From: UMGS1002 sp050309735 | Lineage (GTDB): Bacteria > Bacillota > Clostridia > Oscillospirales > CAG-272 | DNA: 48,706 bases | NCBI GenBank assembly: GCA_050309735.1 | Contig: JBNRMS010000076.1 | Coordinates: forward strand, 1-48,706 | Direction of reading: 5' to 3' | Shown here: piece after piece, positions 8,116 to 16,873 of the stretch | How positions within the stretch are numbered: the stretch's first letter is position 1 | How the letters are laid out: each line of letters starts with the position of its first letter | Made by a program: the position numbers and the translations under genes | The notes under the pieces: generated by a model | Database searches by the model: none | What the model was told of the DNA's origin: nothing | The model's input: only the letters and a program-made list of their open reading frames with translations

Positions 8116-8148
8116 GATACCGGCGCGGAAAGTAACCGCACCGGTATC
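8116..8148 (+). terminator. Hairpin after spoIIR
   Basis: A 13-bp stem with one mismatch (8116-8128 with 8136-8148) lies 44 bp past the spoIIR stop, followed by a short T-rich stretch. It ends 23 bp before the next start codon, so it may also act on that gene's leader. Confidence 0.65.
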
Positions 8149-8171
8149 ACTATTTTATGGAGGAAATTTGT

Positions 8172-9002
8172 ATGAGATATCAGGAAGGGCTTAGAAAAGC
8201 CACATCGCTCGCCTTCTGCCGCAGGTTCGACCGCGACGCGCTGCGCGAACTCCGCTCGGTAGGAATAGGCGTGGTTGAGCTTTCTTCTGGTTATGATTAT
8301 TACATGAACAAAATCGACTTTCCGAAAAATTGGCTCGATTACGCGGTGATGGCGCGCGAGGAGGGAATAGAGTTGTGGTCAATCCATCTGCCCTTCTCAT
8401 CAAGGCTCGATATCTCACACCCGAACAACGAGCTGCGCGCGATAACTCTTTACACAAACCGAACGCTTATTGAAGCTGCGGGGAAGGCAGGAATCAAGGT
8501 TGTGGTGCTGCACCCGAGCAGCGAACCGATAAGCGATGACGACCGCCCCGAAAGACTTCGCCGCAGCAGGGAAGCGATAATCCTGCTTGCCGCCGAATGT
8601 GATAAGTATGGGATGAAGCTTGCTGTTGAAAACCTGCCCCGAACCTGCCTTTGCAACAGCGCCGACGAGATGATAGGGCTGCTTGAGGGCACCGGCGCCG
8701 GAGTTGTTTTCGACACAAACCACTCTCTTGTCGAAGATAATGTCAGCTTTCTTGGCAAGATTATTGACAGTGGTCTTGCGATTCATTCGCTGCATATATC
8801 GGACTACGACTTTGTCGACGAACGCCACCGCCTCCCCGGCAACGGCATTAACAACTGGGGGGGAATATTTGCTCAGCTTGAGCGCGGACGATACAACGGT
8901 CCCTTGATGTACGAGGTCTCGCGGCATCCAAAGGAGCGTGACGAGCTGACCTACGCGCAGCTCTACGACAACATGAAAAAGCTTTCGGCGGGAGAGATTT
9001 AA
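8172..9002 (+). CDS. Sugar phosphate isomerase/epimerase family TIM barrel
   Basis: A second xylose-isomerase-like TIM-barrel protein (276 residues), not closely similar to the one at 86. Barrel-strand motifs in order are VVELSSG near residue 32, WSIHLPF near 73, VVVLHPSSEP near 110, LAVENLPRT near 153 with the metal-binding Glu, GVVFDTNHSL near 180, IHSLHISDYDF near 210 and LMYEVSRHP near 250. These give the usual Glu-Asp-His-Glu site. GGAGG lies 8 bases before the ATG at 8172. It is monocistronic, with spoIIR upstream and a terminator downstream. The substrate is unknown. Confidence 0.8.
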   Translation: MRYQEGLRKATSLAFCRRFDRDALRELRSVGIGVVELSSGYDYYMNKIDFPKNWLDYAVMAREEGIELWSIHLPFSSRLDISHPNNELRAITLYTNRTLIEAAGKAGIKVVVLHPSSEPISDDDRPERLRRSREAIILLAAECDKYGMKLAVENLPRTCLCNSADEMIGLLEGTGAGVVFDTNHSLVEDNVSFLGKIIDSGLAIHSLHISDYDFVDERHRLPGNGINNWGGIFAQLERGRYNGPLMYEVSRHPKERDELTYAQLYDNMKKLSAGEI

Positions 9003-9141
9003 TGTCGGGGGAGAAGTGGAGTTTTGGGGAAAGGGGTGCGCTTGGAAGACTCCTTAAAAGAAGTTTGCAAAAGCCCCCCTTAAGAACTTCGCGCAAATTT
9101 GGCCTAGTTAAGGCAGGGAATTGTTTTTTAACTATAACACT

Positions 9142-9173
9142 TCGGGGGAGCTTTTTTCAAAAAGCTCCCCCGG
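9142..9173. terminator. Hairpin terminator between convergent genes
   Basis: A 14-bp perfect stem (9143-9156 with 9159-9172), GC-rich outside and T/A-rich at the tip, is followed by a T-rich stretch on the plus strand. It ends the isomerase transcript and lies 40 bp past the lysC stop from the other side. Its core matches the hairpins at 11 and 6551. Confidence 0.75.
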
Positions 9174-9211
9174 CGTATCTTTTGTTTGGTTTTTATAGTA
9201 TATTTGAAAAA

Positions 9212-10528
9212 TCACTTTACAAATTCATGATATATCGCGGCGAGCGCCGTTTCAAAATCGTTTTCATCGACTCCGATAATTATATTGAGCTCGCATGACC
9301 CCTGATCAATCATCCGAATATTGATATCCGCGGCCGAGATTGCGCTAAAAATCCTTGCCGCAATACCCTTAGCTTTAATCATTCCCCGACCGACGACTGC
9401 GATGAGCGCAAGTCCGTCCTCGATAGTTATACTGTCTGCGCGGGTTACTCGGTTTAGCTGTGTGAGCAGCTTATCGCGGCGATTCTCAAGGTCGGCTGTC
9501 GAGAGAATAAGGCTCATAGTGTCGATTCCCGAGGGCAGGTGCTCGAAGGAAAGTTCATTATCGGCAAGTATTTCGAGTACTCGGTGCCCGAAGCCTATCT
9601 CTGAGTTCATCATGTCCTTGATGATGGTTATAACCGAAAAACCGTGCTTGCCCGCCACGCCCGTTATAATCCGCTTTTTATCGTAGCTCGGGGCATTGGC
9701 TACTATCATGGTGCCGCTGTCCTCGGGCGAATTTGTGTTGCGTATATTTACCGGAATTCCGGCATAACGAACCGGGAATATCGCGTCCTCATGCAGCACA
9801 CCGGCTCCCATATATGAGAGCTCGCGCAGTTCCCGGTAGGTAATCACGTCGATAACTGCCGGGTTATTAACTATACGCGGGTCTGCCATCATGAATCCCG
9901 AGACATCTGTCCAGTTTTCGTATAAATCGGCTCTGGCCGCGCGGGCGACTATAGAGCCGGTTATATCCGAGCCGCCGCGCGAGAAGGTTTTGATTGTGCC
10001 GTTGGGCATGATTCCGTAAAAGCCGGGAATAACCGCGTTTTTATGGTTTTTTAGCTCCTCGCGCAGCGCGGCATCGGTTTTTTCTTCGTCGAACGTGCCG
10101 TTTTCCTTAAAGAAGATGACATTTTCAGCATCGATAAAGTCGAATCCGAGGTATTTTGCGAGAATTATAGCATTTAGGTACTCGCCCCGGCTGGCCGCGA
10201 AATCGCGCCCCGAGCGGTGGAGCAGCGAGTTTTTTATATACTCGAATTCGCCCGACAGGTCGAAATCAAGATCGAGATCGCTGATTATCGAGTTGTAGCG
10301 CTCGACAATAGATGCGTATGTAGTTTCAAAATCACCGCCCGATTGAACCTGATCGTAGCAGCGGTAGAGTAGGTCTGTGATTTTTGCGTCGCCCGAGTGG
10401 CGCTTGCCGGGCGCCGAGGGGATGACGAACCGGCGCGAGGGGTCGGATTTTATGATAGAGGCAACTTGCCTGAACTGCTTTGCGTCGGCAAGAGAGGAGC
10501 CTCCGAATTTTACAACCTTGAGTGACAT
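9212..10528 (-). CDS. lysC: Aspartate kinase
   Basis: Aspartokinase phosphorylates aspartate, the entry step to lysine, diaminopimelate, threonine and methionine. The 438-residue protein has KVVKFGGSSLAD at the N terminus, a TRGGSDITGS-type motif (here FSRGGSDITGS) near residue 190, the WTDVSGFMMADPRIV segment near 215, and a C-terminal regulatory part with two ACT-type domains (GVAGKHGFSVITI near 295 and ALIAVVGRGM near 375). The start at 10528 gives the family N terminus; the frame runs on upstream without similarity. It has its own promoter and a 150-nt structured leader, suggesting feedback control at RNA level in addition to the ACT domains. Confidence 0.94.
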   Translation of the reverse strand: MSLKVVKFGGSSLADAKQFRQVASIIKSDPSRRFVIPSAPGKRHSGDAKITDLLYRCYDQVQSGGDFETTYASIVERYNSIISDLDLDFDLSGEFEYIKNSLLHRSGRDFAASRGEYLNAIILAKYLGFDFIDAENVIFFKENGTFDEEKTDAALREELKNHKNAVIPGFYGIMPNGTIKTFSRGGSDITGSIVARAARADLYENWTDVSGFMMADPRIVNNPAVIDVITYRELRELSYMGAGVLHEDAIFPVRYAGIPVNIRNTNSPEDSGTMIVANAPSYDKKRIITGVAGKHGFSVITIIKDMMNSEIGFGHRVLEILADNELSFEHLPSGIDTMSLILSTADLENRRDKLLTQLNRVTRADSITIEDGLALIAVVGRGMIKAKGIAARIFSAISAADINIRMIDQGSCELNIIIGVDENDFETALAAIYHEFVK

Positions 10529-10550
10529 AATTATGACCATGCCTTTCTGT

Positions 10551-10666
10551 GGGAGAGAGATTTGTGCCGGTGCCGGCCCGGCAGGTATTGCTGCCATCAA
10601 CCACGGCTCCAAAGGCACAAAGCCCGTTGTTTGAAAGGAAACTTGTTTTCTTTCAAACTTGCTCCC
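10551..10666 (-). promoter_or_regulatory. Structured 5' leader of lysC, class unassigned
   Basis: On the minus strand the leader folds by eye into a three-way junction. P1 pairs 10662-10666 with 10551-10555. P2 is a perfect 9-bp hairpin (10650-10658 with 10629-10637). P3 is a perfect 8-bp helix (10614-10621 with 10561-10568) capped by a 5-bp hairpin (10591-10595 with 10580-10584). The lysC ribosome site follows P1 directly. The conserved bases of the lysine (L-box) riboswitch are not visible, so no known class is named. Confidence 0.5.
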
Positions 10667-10692
10667 TTTAATATAAGATGTGAATAAGAGAT

Positions 10693-10721
10693 ATTATATG
10701 TGTTTTCAAGCGGTGTGTCAA
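10693..10721 (-). promoter_or_regulatory. Consensus sigma-A promoter for lysC
   Basis: On the minus strand TTGACA (10716-10721), a 17-bp spacer and TATAAT (10693-10698): both boxes match the consensus fully. Transcription would start near 10686, about 158 nt before the lysC start. Confidence 0.9.
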
Positions 10722-10820
10722 GAGACTTGGCCGAAAAATCTTTATTTGCGTCAAATATTGTGTTTATTTAATATATAATATGTTTTTTGTGCGCAAAGTT
10801 CACCTAAAGAACATAATAAT

Positions 10821-10858
10821 CCGCGCTCCGATGCTCACGATACTGCAATCGGGCGCGG
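10821..10858 (-). terminator. Hairpin after the ABC transporter gene
   Basis: A GC-rich stem with one bulge (10821-10832 with 10848-10858) lies 14 bp past the transporter stop on the minus strand, followed by an AT-rich stretch. It separates the transporter from the lysC promoter. Confidence 0.55.
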
Positions 10859-10872
10859 GAATATTATGATAA

Positions 10873-12951
10873 TTATTCTATCGTGATGCCATCATATTTG
10901 TCGATTTGCTCGGGCGAGCGCCGAGGGCGCCGCCGCTCGCCATTTTTCTTATCCGGCTTTTCTCCCATATTAAGACCCTTGCCAAGTTCGCCCCGCTCGT
11001 CCTCGCCGAGATATCGCTTTGCCTGTGTCGAGAAAAGCTCATAGTATCGCCCGCGCCGCGCCATAAGCTCCTTGTGGTCGCCCTCCTCGATAACCTCGCC
11101 ATACTCAAGAACAACAATTTTAGTTGCTACGGTGGCGCTTGAGAGGCGGTGTGAGACGAAGATTGTCATTTTATCTTTGCGCAAGCGGTCGAACTGATTG
11201 AAAATTTCCTGCTCTGCCATCGGATCGAGCGAGGCGGTCGGCTCGTCAAGAATCAGGATATCCGAATCGCTATAGAAGGCTCGCGCGATGGCAAGCTTTT
11301 GCCACTGGCCGATTGAAAGCTCTGTGCCTTCCTGCTCGAATATGCGCATGAGCGGGGTATCATATCCGTGAGGAAGCTTTGTGATATAATCGTCGGCGCT
11401 CGACTGTATCGCCGCGTTGCGTATCTCGGTGCTGTCAGGTGCTTTGCTAACCTCGCCGAAGGCGATGTTGTCCGAGATTGTGACGGCGTATTTCCCGAAG
11501 TCCTGGAATATGATTCCGAAGATTTTATAAAGCTCTTTTGTATCGTATTCACGTATGTCCCGTCCGTCAAGCATTATCACGCCCTCGGTGGGATCGTAAA
11601 GCCGTGTGAGCAGTTTAATAAGTGTGGTTTTTCCCGCTCCGTTGAGGCCGACAAGAACCACCGTTTCGCCCGCTCTGAAGTTTAGGTTGATATTTTTAAG
11701 TACATATCTATCAGTGCCGGGATAGGCGAAGCTTACATTTTTAAATTCAATCGTATGAGGCTGACCCGCCGCCGGTATCTCGGGGATTTTCTTTGTCGGA
11801 ACAAGCGTTTGCTCCTCTTTCATGAAGGAAATCAAATTGTCGATAAAGAGAGTTCCTTCATATATTGTGGCAGACACGCCGATAAGTGAGGAGACATCCG
11901 AGGCGATATTGGTCAGTGCGCCTGTGTAGAGCGAATAGTCGCCGATTCGGAAGAGACCGCGAAAGACGCCGAGCCCCACCAGAGCATAGCAGAAGCAGTT
12001 AACCGTGGCCGAGATAACCGCTATGAACACATGCCATAAGCTCTCGCTGATAATAAGACGGCGCAGCCCCGAATAATAGCGACCGAAAACCTCCTCATAT
12101 TTGTCAATGAAGGTGTCGGATAAGTCGTACATCCGAACCTCCTTAACCATATCCTTGTCGACAAGCAAACCGGAGTAATAGCTCATCTGGCGGCGATCCT
12201 TTGAGCGGTGGCGAATATACTGAAAGTTCTTTCTGCGGTAGATAAAATTGATAATGGCCGAGGGAATCGACACAAGGGCGATGACGATAGCCATCCACCA
12301 CATACCGGGTGCTGTGGCGAGGATGACAATATAGCTCGCAAGGCTTATGCTTGTACTTATCATCGTGAAGGTTGAGGAGAGGATTGAGATGGGTCGGCTT
12401 CCCGCCTCGCGGTTGGCGTTTTCGAGTTTTTCGTAGAACTCGGGGCGGTCGAAGGAGGCGAGATCAAGCGTTTTAGCCTTCTCCATGATTTCAACCTTCA
12501 CGCGCCGGACGACCTTCTCGCCTGCCACGCGAGTGACGGCGTGCGAAATTTGGTGTACAACCCTGTTGAGTATTCTATAAGAAAAGAGAATAATCAAAAG
12601 ATAAAAGACAGCGGAGCCGAGAAAAAGCGCGACAGACTCACCTCCGGTTGAGTTTTCATAATCGTGCTGCAATTGGTTCAGGACATTTTTTGATATAATC
12701 GAGCCGACAACCGGCATAACGCCGTTGAAAAGAGCGATAAGGCTCATGAAAATCATTATCCACGGCCCGGTCTTCCAGACAAGACCGAATATGTAAAAAA
12801 GCCGATAGAAGAAGCCTCCGAGCAGTTCGTTAAGATAACGGAAGATATCTACAAAAGATTTTGGGGGCTCGACTCGTTCATGTTGATAGCGACCGCCGCC
12901 GCCGAACCCCATGGGGGGACCACCCATCATATGCAATAACCAGCCTTTCAT
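10873..12951 (-). CDS. ABC transporter, fused permease and ATPase
   Basis: A 692-residue ABC exporter half-transporter. Residues ~50-340 hold about six membrane segments; the ATPase follows with Walker A GLNGAGKTT near 437, an LSIGQ signature near 544 (canonical LSGGQ), Walker B ILILDEPTASLD near 570 and the switch His in FVSHRLS near 602. The N terminus is Gly/Met-rich (MMGGPPMGFGGGG) and a ~55-residue charged tail follows the ATPase. It should work as a dimer; no partner gene is adjacent, so a homodimer is likely. The substrate cannot be told (peptide, lipid or drug). The ATG at 12951 lacks a clear ribosome site; the in-frame ATGs at 12930 and 12927 sit behind AAAGG and are alternatives. 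Confidence 0.9.
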   Translation of the reverse strand: MKGWLLHMMGGPPMGFGGGGRYQHERVEPPKSFVDIFRYLNELLGGFFYRLFYIFGLVWKTGPWIMIFMSLIALFNGVMPVVGSIISKNVLNQLQHDYENSTGGESVALFLGSAVFYLLIILFSYRILNRVVHQISHAVTRVAGEKVVRRVKVEIMEKAKTLDLASFDRPEFYEKLENANREAGSRPISILSSTFTMISTSISLASYIVILATAPGMWWMAIVIALVSIPSAIINFIYRRKNFQYIRHRSKDRRQMSYYSGLLVDKDMVKEVRMYDLSDTFIDKYEEVFGRYYSGLRRLIISESLWHVFIAVISATVNCFCYALVGLGVFRGLFRIGDYSLYTGALTNIASDVSSLIGVSATIYEGTLFIDNLISFMKEEQTLVPTKKIPEIPAAGQPHTIEFKNVSFAYPGTDRYVLKNINLNFRAGETVVLVGLNGAGKTTLIKLLTRLYDPTEGVIMLDGRDIREYDTKELYKIFGIIFQDFGKYAVTISDNIAFGEVSKAPDSTEIRNAAIQSSADDYITKLPHGYDTPLMRIFEQEGTELSIGQWQKLAIARAFYSDSDILILDEPTASLDPMAEQEIFNQFDRLRKDKMTIFVSHRLSSATVATKIVVLEYGEVIEEGDHKELMARRGRYYELFSTQAKRYLGEDERGELGKGLNMGEKPDKKNGERRRPRRSPEQIDKYDGITIE

Positions 12952-13024
12952 TTAATCAAGTTCTACTAATCAAGTTCTACAAAAGCACATAGTCGCAAGT
13001 TTCTCTCAAATCTGCAATGTGTAT

Positions 13025-13053
13025 ATTATATCACTTATTCGTTGCGATAGCAA
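13025..13053 (-). promoter_or_regulatory. Sigma-A-type promoter for the ABC transporter
   Basis: On the minus strand TTGCTA (13048-13053), a 17-bp spacer and TATAAT (13025-13030), 74 bp before the annotated start. Confidence 0.7.
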
Positions 13054-13076
13054 CAATATTAATGAAAATATATATG

Positions 13077-13105
13077 TTGATTTTTGTTGCGGTTTCGTGT
13101 ACAAT
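13077..13105 (+). promoter_or_regulatory. Sigma-A-type promoter for the DUF1015 gene
   Basis: TTGATT (13077-13082), a 17-bp spacer and TACAAT (13100-13105), 80 bp before the start. It is divergent from, and 24 bp away from, the ABC transporter promoter. Confidence 0.75.
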
Positions 13106-13184
13106 AGAAAGGTGAAATATTTATTCCGGCCGGGCGAGTGTTCCCGGCAAAATCAGACAAAATCAAAAAGGATGGTTATTTATA

Positions 13185-14450
13185 ATGAAGTGCTGTTTTG
13201 TTCCGGCCGATATAATGCTGCCTGATTTTAGATATGTAGACGGGGAGAAGTGGGCGACAGTTGCTTGCGACCAGTTCACAAGCCAGCCCGAGTATTGGGA
13301 AGAGGCAGCAAGATTTGTCGGCGAGGCACCGTCAACGCTCGCCCTCATTCTGCCCGAGGCATATCTTAGCGAGAGCGAGGCGAGGATGCCGACGATTGTT
13401 TCGCGAATGAAGGAGTATTCCAAAAGCTTTTTTGTCGAGCATAAGAATACAATGATATATATTGAGCGCACACAGTCGGACGGTAGGGTGAGGCGAGGAA
13501 TTGTCGGTGCTGTTGACCTTGAGTGCTATGACTGGCGCCCCGGCACAGAGACACCGGTTCGGTCTACCGAGGGAACGGTTCCCGAGCGCATTCCGCCGCG
13601 CGTTAAAATCCGAAAAGCCGCACCGCTTGAGCTGCCGCATATAATGCTGCTTGTCGACGACCCGGAGCGCAATATAGTTGAATATTTTGACGGGCAGAAG
13701 GAAAAAATGAAGCCGGCATATGATTTTCGGCTTATGGCGGGCGGCGGGAGTATTCGCGCGTGGTTTATAGACCGAGAGGGAGGAGCCGCGCATATAGCAA
13801 GCCAAATTAATTTGCTCACCCAGCCCGACGCAACTTATCGCAAATATGGGGTTAAGCAAAAAAAGCCTTTTGCAATTGCCGTTGGAGACGGCAACCACTC
13901 GCTTGCAACCGCCAAAGAAGTCTACGAACAGCTAAAGTCAGAAATCGGCGAGGCCGCCCTCTCTCATCCTGCGCGCTTTGCACTGGCCGAGCTTGTCAAT
14001 ATTCACGACGATGCGCTCGATTTCGAGCCTATATACCGGGTTGTTTTTGGCGTTGAGCCGAGCCGCCTTATCGGCGAGTTAAAAAAATATACGGCCGCCC
14101 TCGGCGGGACTGCCTCACCGCAGACGATCAGAGCGGTTTGGGCGAGCGGAGAGGAGATTATCAATATACCGAATCCTGAGCATCAGCTTGCGGTCGGCAC
14201 GCTTCAAAACTTCCTTGACCTGTATCTCAGGGATAACCCCCGCAACTCGGTTGACTACATTCACGGAGTGGACGAGACACTCTCGCTTGCAAGCGAGCCG
14301 GAAACCGTTGCCTTCATCTTTGATGGAATGACAAAAAACGAACTTTTTCGCTCGGTGCTATGCGACGGCGCCCTGCCCCGCAAAACCTTCTCGATGGGTC
14401 ACGCTGAGGACAAGAGGTACTACATAGAGGCGCGGAAAATCATAATATGA
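13185..14450 (+). CDS. DUF1015 family protein
   Basis: The 421-residue protein fits the conserved DUF1015 family, whose function is not established. Recognisable family features are VPADIMLPD at the N terminus, ATVACDQFTSQPEYW near residue 25, LPEAYLSE, a central AVGDGNHSLATAK motif near 235, and the late GMTKNELF block near 387. The GDGNHS-type motif has nucleotide- or acid-chemistry flavour but no proven role. An AAAAAGGATGG site precedes the ATG. It stands alone between a divergent transporter and rpmE and has its own promoter. Some relatives lie beside serine-biosynthesis genes, but nothing like that is seen here. Confidence 0.82.
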   Translation: MKCCFVPADIMLPDFRYVDGEKWATVACDQFTSQPEYWEEAARFVGEAPSTLALILPEAYLSESEARMPTIVSRMKEYSKSFFVEHKNTMIYIERTQSDGRVRRGIVGAVDLECYDWRPGTETPVRSTEGTVPERIPPRVKIRKAAPLELPHIMLLVDDPERNIVEYFDGQKEKMKPAYDFRLMAGGGSIRAWFIDREGGAAHIASQINLLTQPDATYRKYGVKQKKPFAIAVGDGNHSLATAKEVYEQLKSEIGEAALSHPARFALAELVNIHDDALDFEPIYRVVFGVEPSRLIGELKKYTAALGGTASPQTIRAVWASGEEIINIPNPEHQLAVGTLQNFLDLYLRDNPRNSVDYIHGVDETLSLASEPETVAFIFDGMTKNELFRSVLCDGALPRKTFSMGHAEDKRYYIEARKIII

Positions 14451-14491
14451 GTGAAATCAAGATAAAAAGCGCTAAAAATTATAAAAAGCCC

Positions 14492-14520
14492 TTGCAAAAG
14501 CCGGCGATATGTGGTATAAT
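14492..14520 (+). promoter_or_regulatory. Sigma-A-type promoter for rpmE
   Basis: TTGCAA (14492-14497), a 17-bp spacer and TATAAT (14515-14520) with TGTGG before the -10, 53 bp ahead of the rpmE start. Confidence 0.85.
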
Positions 14521-14573
14521 CCTTTGGTATTGTGCAAGATAACTTTTTTCCATATAAGAGTGAGGTGTTAAAA

Positions 14574-14777
14574 ATGAAAGATGGAATCCATCCTAAATAT
14601 CAGACGGCCATAATAAGGTGCGCCTGCGGCGAAACGGTTGAGACGAGATCCACAAAGGGCGGGGATATCAAAATTGATATCTGCTCGAAGTGTCATCCCT
14701 TCTTCACTGGTAAGCAGAAGTTTGTGGATGCCGGCGGACGTGTCGACAGATTCAAAAGAAGACTCGAAAATCGGTAA
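14574..14777 (+). CDS. rpmE: 50S ribosomal protein L31
   Basis: L31 binds the large subunit near the central protuberance and helps hold the two subunits together. The 67-residue protein begins KDGIHPKYQ and carries the zinc-type cysteines CAC and CSKC (near residues 16-18 and 37-40), then HPFFTGKQKFVDAGGRVDRF. The intact cysteines put it in the zinc-binding (C+) class. A weak GTGAGG-type site lies before the ATG; a longer frame from 14532 is only leader. The 171 bp between it and hflX hold a short GC hairpin near 14925 and no recognisable gene. Confidence 0.96.
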   Translation: MKDGIHPKYQTAIIRCACGETVETRSTKGGDIKIDICSKCHPFFTGKQKFVDAGGRVDRFKRRLENR

Positions 14778-14948
14778 GTGCAAACTGTTAATACGGCGGG
14801 ATGGAAGCTCGGCAGAATGCCGGGAGATTATGCTCGCCGCCTTAATAAAAGCAGGCAAGGAATGTCGTCCTATGGGCGCGTTGCTTGCCGCTTTTCATGA
14901 GGTGAAACAAAAAATATACAAGCCGCCCGCCGGGCGGAGTGGAGGCAT

Positions 14949-16223
14949 ATGGAAAAAACTAAAATATCAAGAGCGGTTTTGGCGGGGATTGCCAAGGATT
15001 CAAAGGATGCCGAGCGCCTTGAGCGCCTGCTCGACGAACTTGAGCGCCTGCTCGAAACAGCGGGCGGAGTGGCTGTCGCACGGGTTACTCAGATTCGCGA
15101 CAATCCCGACCCTGCCATATATTTAGGCACCGGCAAGATAGCCGAGCTTGAAGCATATTGCCGGGCGGACGACATAGACCTTGTGGTATTCGACGGGGAA
15201 CTCTCGCCCTCGCAGATAAGAAATATTGAAAAGGCACTCGGTGGCGAGGTCGAGGTTATAGACAGGTCAATGCTGATTCTCGACATTTTTGCGCTGCACG
15301 CGGTGAGCGGAGAGGGTAAGCTTCAGGTTGAGCTGGCGCAGCTCAAATACACCGCACCCCGCCTTATCGGGAAGGGGATAGAGATGTCGCGTCTGGGCGG
15401 CGGAATCGGCACAAGAGGTCCGGGAGAGACAAAGCTTGAAACAGACCGCCGCCACCTCAAGAGGAGGATTGCGGCGCTTAGCGAGGAAATAGAAAAGCTT
15501 GAGCGCAGCCGGAAAACTATGAGAAGCTCGCGCGAGAAAAGCGGCATACCAAAGGCTGCGATAGTCGGATATACAAACGCCGGGAAATCAACCCTTCTTA
15601 ATTATCTTACCGGTGCGGGAATCCTCGCTGAGGATAAGCTTTTCGCAACCCTTGACCCAACAACCCGAAAATACACACTTCCCGGCGGCGGCAGTATCCT
15701 GCTCACCGACACAGTCGGTTTTATACGAAAGCTGCCCCATCATTTAATCGAGGCCTTCAAGTCAACGCTTGACGAGGCGGTTACTGCCGATATACTGATA
15801 ATAGTGGTCGACGCTTCCGACCCCGAATTCTCCGAGCAGCTCATGGTAACCGAGGGATTGCTCGAAGAGCTCGGTGCTGCCGGTAAGCCGACACTCTATG
15901 TCTTTAACAAATGCGACCGAGGTGTTTGTGACACATTCCCCACAAGAGAAGGCGCCTCAAAGGAAACGGTTTATATTTCGGCCGCCACAGGGCAGGGAGT
16001 CAACCGCCTTGTTGAAAAGCTTGAGGAGCTGACAATGCTCGGCCACAAAAAAGTCACCTACCGAATCCCTCACGCCAACCAATCAGCCCTGAATCTTCTC
16101 TACCGGAATTCAACTATTGAGGCCGCCGAGTTTCTTGACGACGGCGTCCATGTGAGCGCAATTGTGGATGCTAGGACAAGAGGGATGATGAGGGAATATG
16201 AAAAGATGAAGAATGAAGAATGA
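14949..16223 (+). CDS. hflX: GTPase HflX
   Basis: HflX is a ribosome-associated GTPase that splits or rescues stalled 70S ribosomes. The 424-residue protein has the HflX N-terminal domain with YLGTGK near residue 58 and the glycine-rich GGGIGTRGPGETKLE linker near 155, a coiled segment, and the GTPase motifs G1 GYTNAGKST near 208, G3 DTVGF near 255 and G4 NKCD near 320. A GTGGAGG site precedes the ATG. Its last codons overlap the next gene by 11 bases, implying coupled translation. Confidence 0.95.
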   Translation: MEKTKISRAVLAGIAKDSKDAERLERLLDELERLLETAGGVAVARVTQIRDNPDPAIYLGTGKIAELEAYCRADDIDLVVFDGELSPSQIRNIEKALGGEVEVIDRSMLILDIFALHAVSGEGKLQVELAQLKYTAPRLIGKGIEMSRLGGGIGTRGPGETKLETDRRHLKRRIAALSEEIEKLERSRKTMRSSREKSGIPKAAIVGYTNAGKSTLLNYLTGAGILAEDKLFATLDPTTRKYTLPGGGSILLTDTVGFIRKLPHHLIEAFKSTLDEAVTADILIIVVDASDPEFSEQLMVTEGLLEELGAAGKPTLYVFNKCDRGVCDTFPTREGASKETVYISAATGQGVNRLVEKLEELTMLGHKKVTYRIPHANQSALNLLYRNSTIEAAEFLDDGVHVSAIVDARTRGMMREYEKMKNEE

Positions 16224-16869
16224 AGAAATGGCTGAGAACAAAGATAAAACAGCTCTTTACACTACAATAAAGGGCGAGGCGCTCTCGGAGCATGAGGAAA
16301 AACGCTCGCGCTTCATAGGGCGCGCGCGGCCTGTCGCGAGCGAGGGCGAGGCCGCGGCATATATTAAAGAAATAAAGAGCGAGCATTACGATGCCCGGCA
16401 CAATGTCTGGGCATATCTGCTCGACGGTGGGAGGATTGCCCGCTATTCCGATGACGGCGAACCGCAGGGAAGCGCCGGAATACCGGTACTTGAATGCATA
16501 AAAAAAGCAGGCGTTGTCGACGCCTGCGTGGTAGTGACAAGATATTTCGGCGGGATACTGCTAGGTGTAGGCGGGCTGGCGCGCGCCTACACCAAGGCGG
16601 CTGCCGGAGCAATTGAAGCTGCAGGAATTGTGACCTATGAGGAGTATGCCGAGATGAGACTTGTTTGCTCCTATTCGGATTATCAGAGGATCCTCTTTGA
16701 GTTGACCGACAAGGGCGCACTCATCGACGGCAGCGATTTCTCAGAGGATGTGACAATCAATTTCGCCGCTAAAAAAAGTATTGCCAACGCGCTTTGCCAG
16801 AGTCTGATAAGTCTCACCTCGGGCAGGAGCTGCCCTGAGATAACCGGAGAGAGATACGATGTCCGGTAA
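16213..16869 (+). CDS. YigZ/IMPACT family protein
   Basis: The 218-residue product belongs to the YigZ (UPF0029/IMPACT) family. The N-terminal IMPACT domain shows EKRSRFIGRA near residue 28, HNVWAYLL near 63, the signature RYSDDGEPQGSAGIP near 76 and VVVTRYFGGILLGVGGL near 102; a smaller DUF1949-type C-terminal domain follows. Eukaryotic relatives act in translational control, but the bacterial role is not settled. Its start overlaps the end of hflX; ATG at 16228 is an alternative start. It ends 4 bp from the convergent sigE stop, so the two transcripts must overlap. Confidence 0.88.
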   Translation: MKNEEMAENKDKTALYTTIKGEALSEHEEKRSRFIGRARPVASEGEAAAYIKEIKSEHYDARHNVWAYLLDGGRIARYSDDGEPQGSAGIPVLECIKKAGVVDACVVVTRYFGGILLGVGGLARAYTKAAAGAIEAAGIVTYEEYAEMRLVCSYSDYQRILFELTDKGALIDGSDFSEDVTINFAAKKSIANALCQSLISLTSGRSCPEITGERYDVR

Positions 16870-16873
16870 TTTC

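Noticed and set aside
10551..10690. Lysine (L-box) riboswitch before lysC
   Set aside because: The region is structured and well placed, but the conserved L-box core bases are not seen, so the class was not assigned.
14638..15126. Open frame of 162 codons across rpmE and hflX
   Set aside because: It overlaps both genes in another frame, has no family resemblance and no ribosome site.
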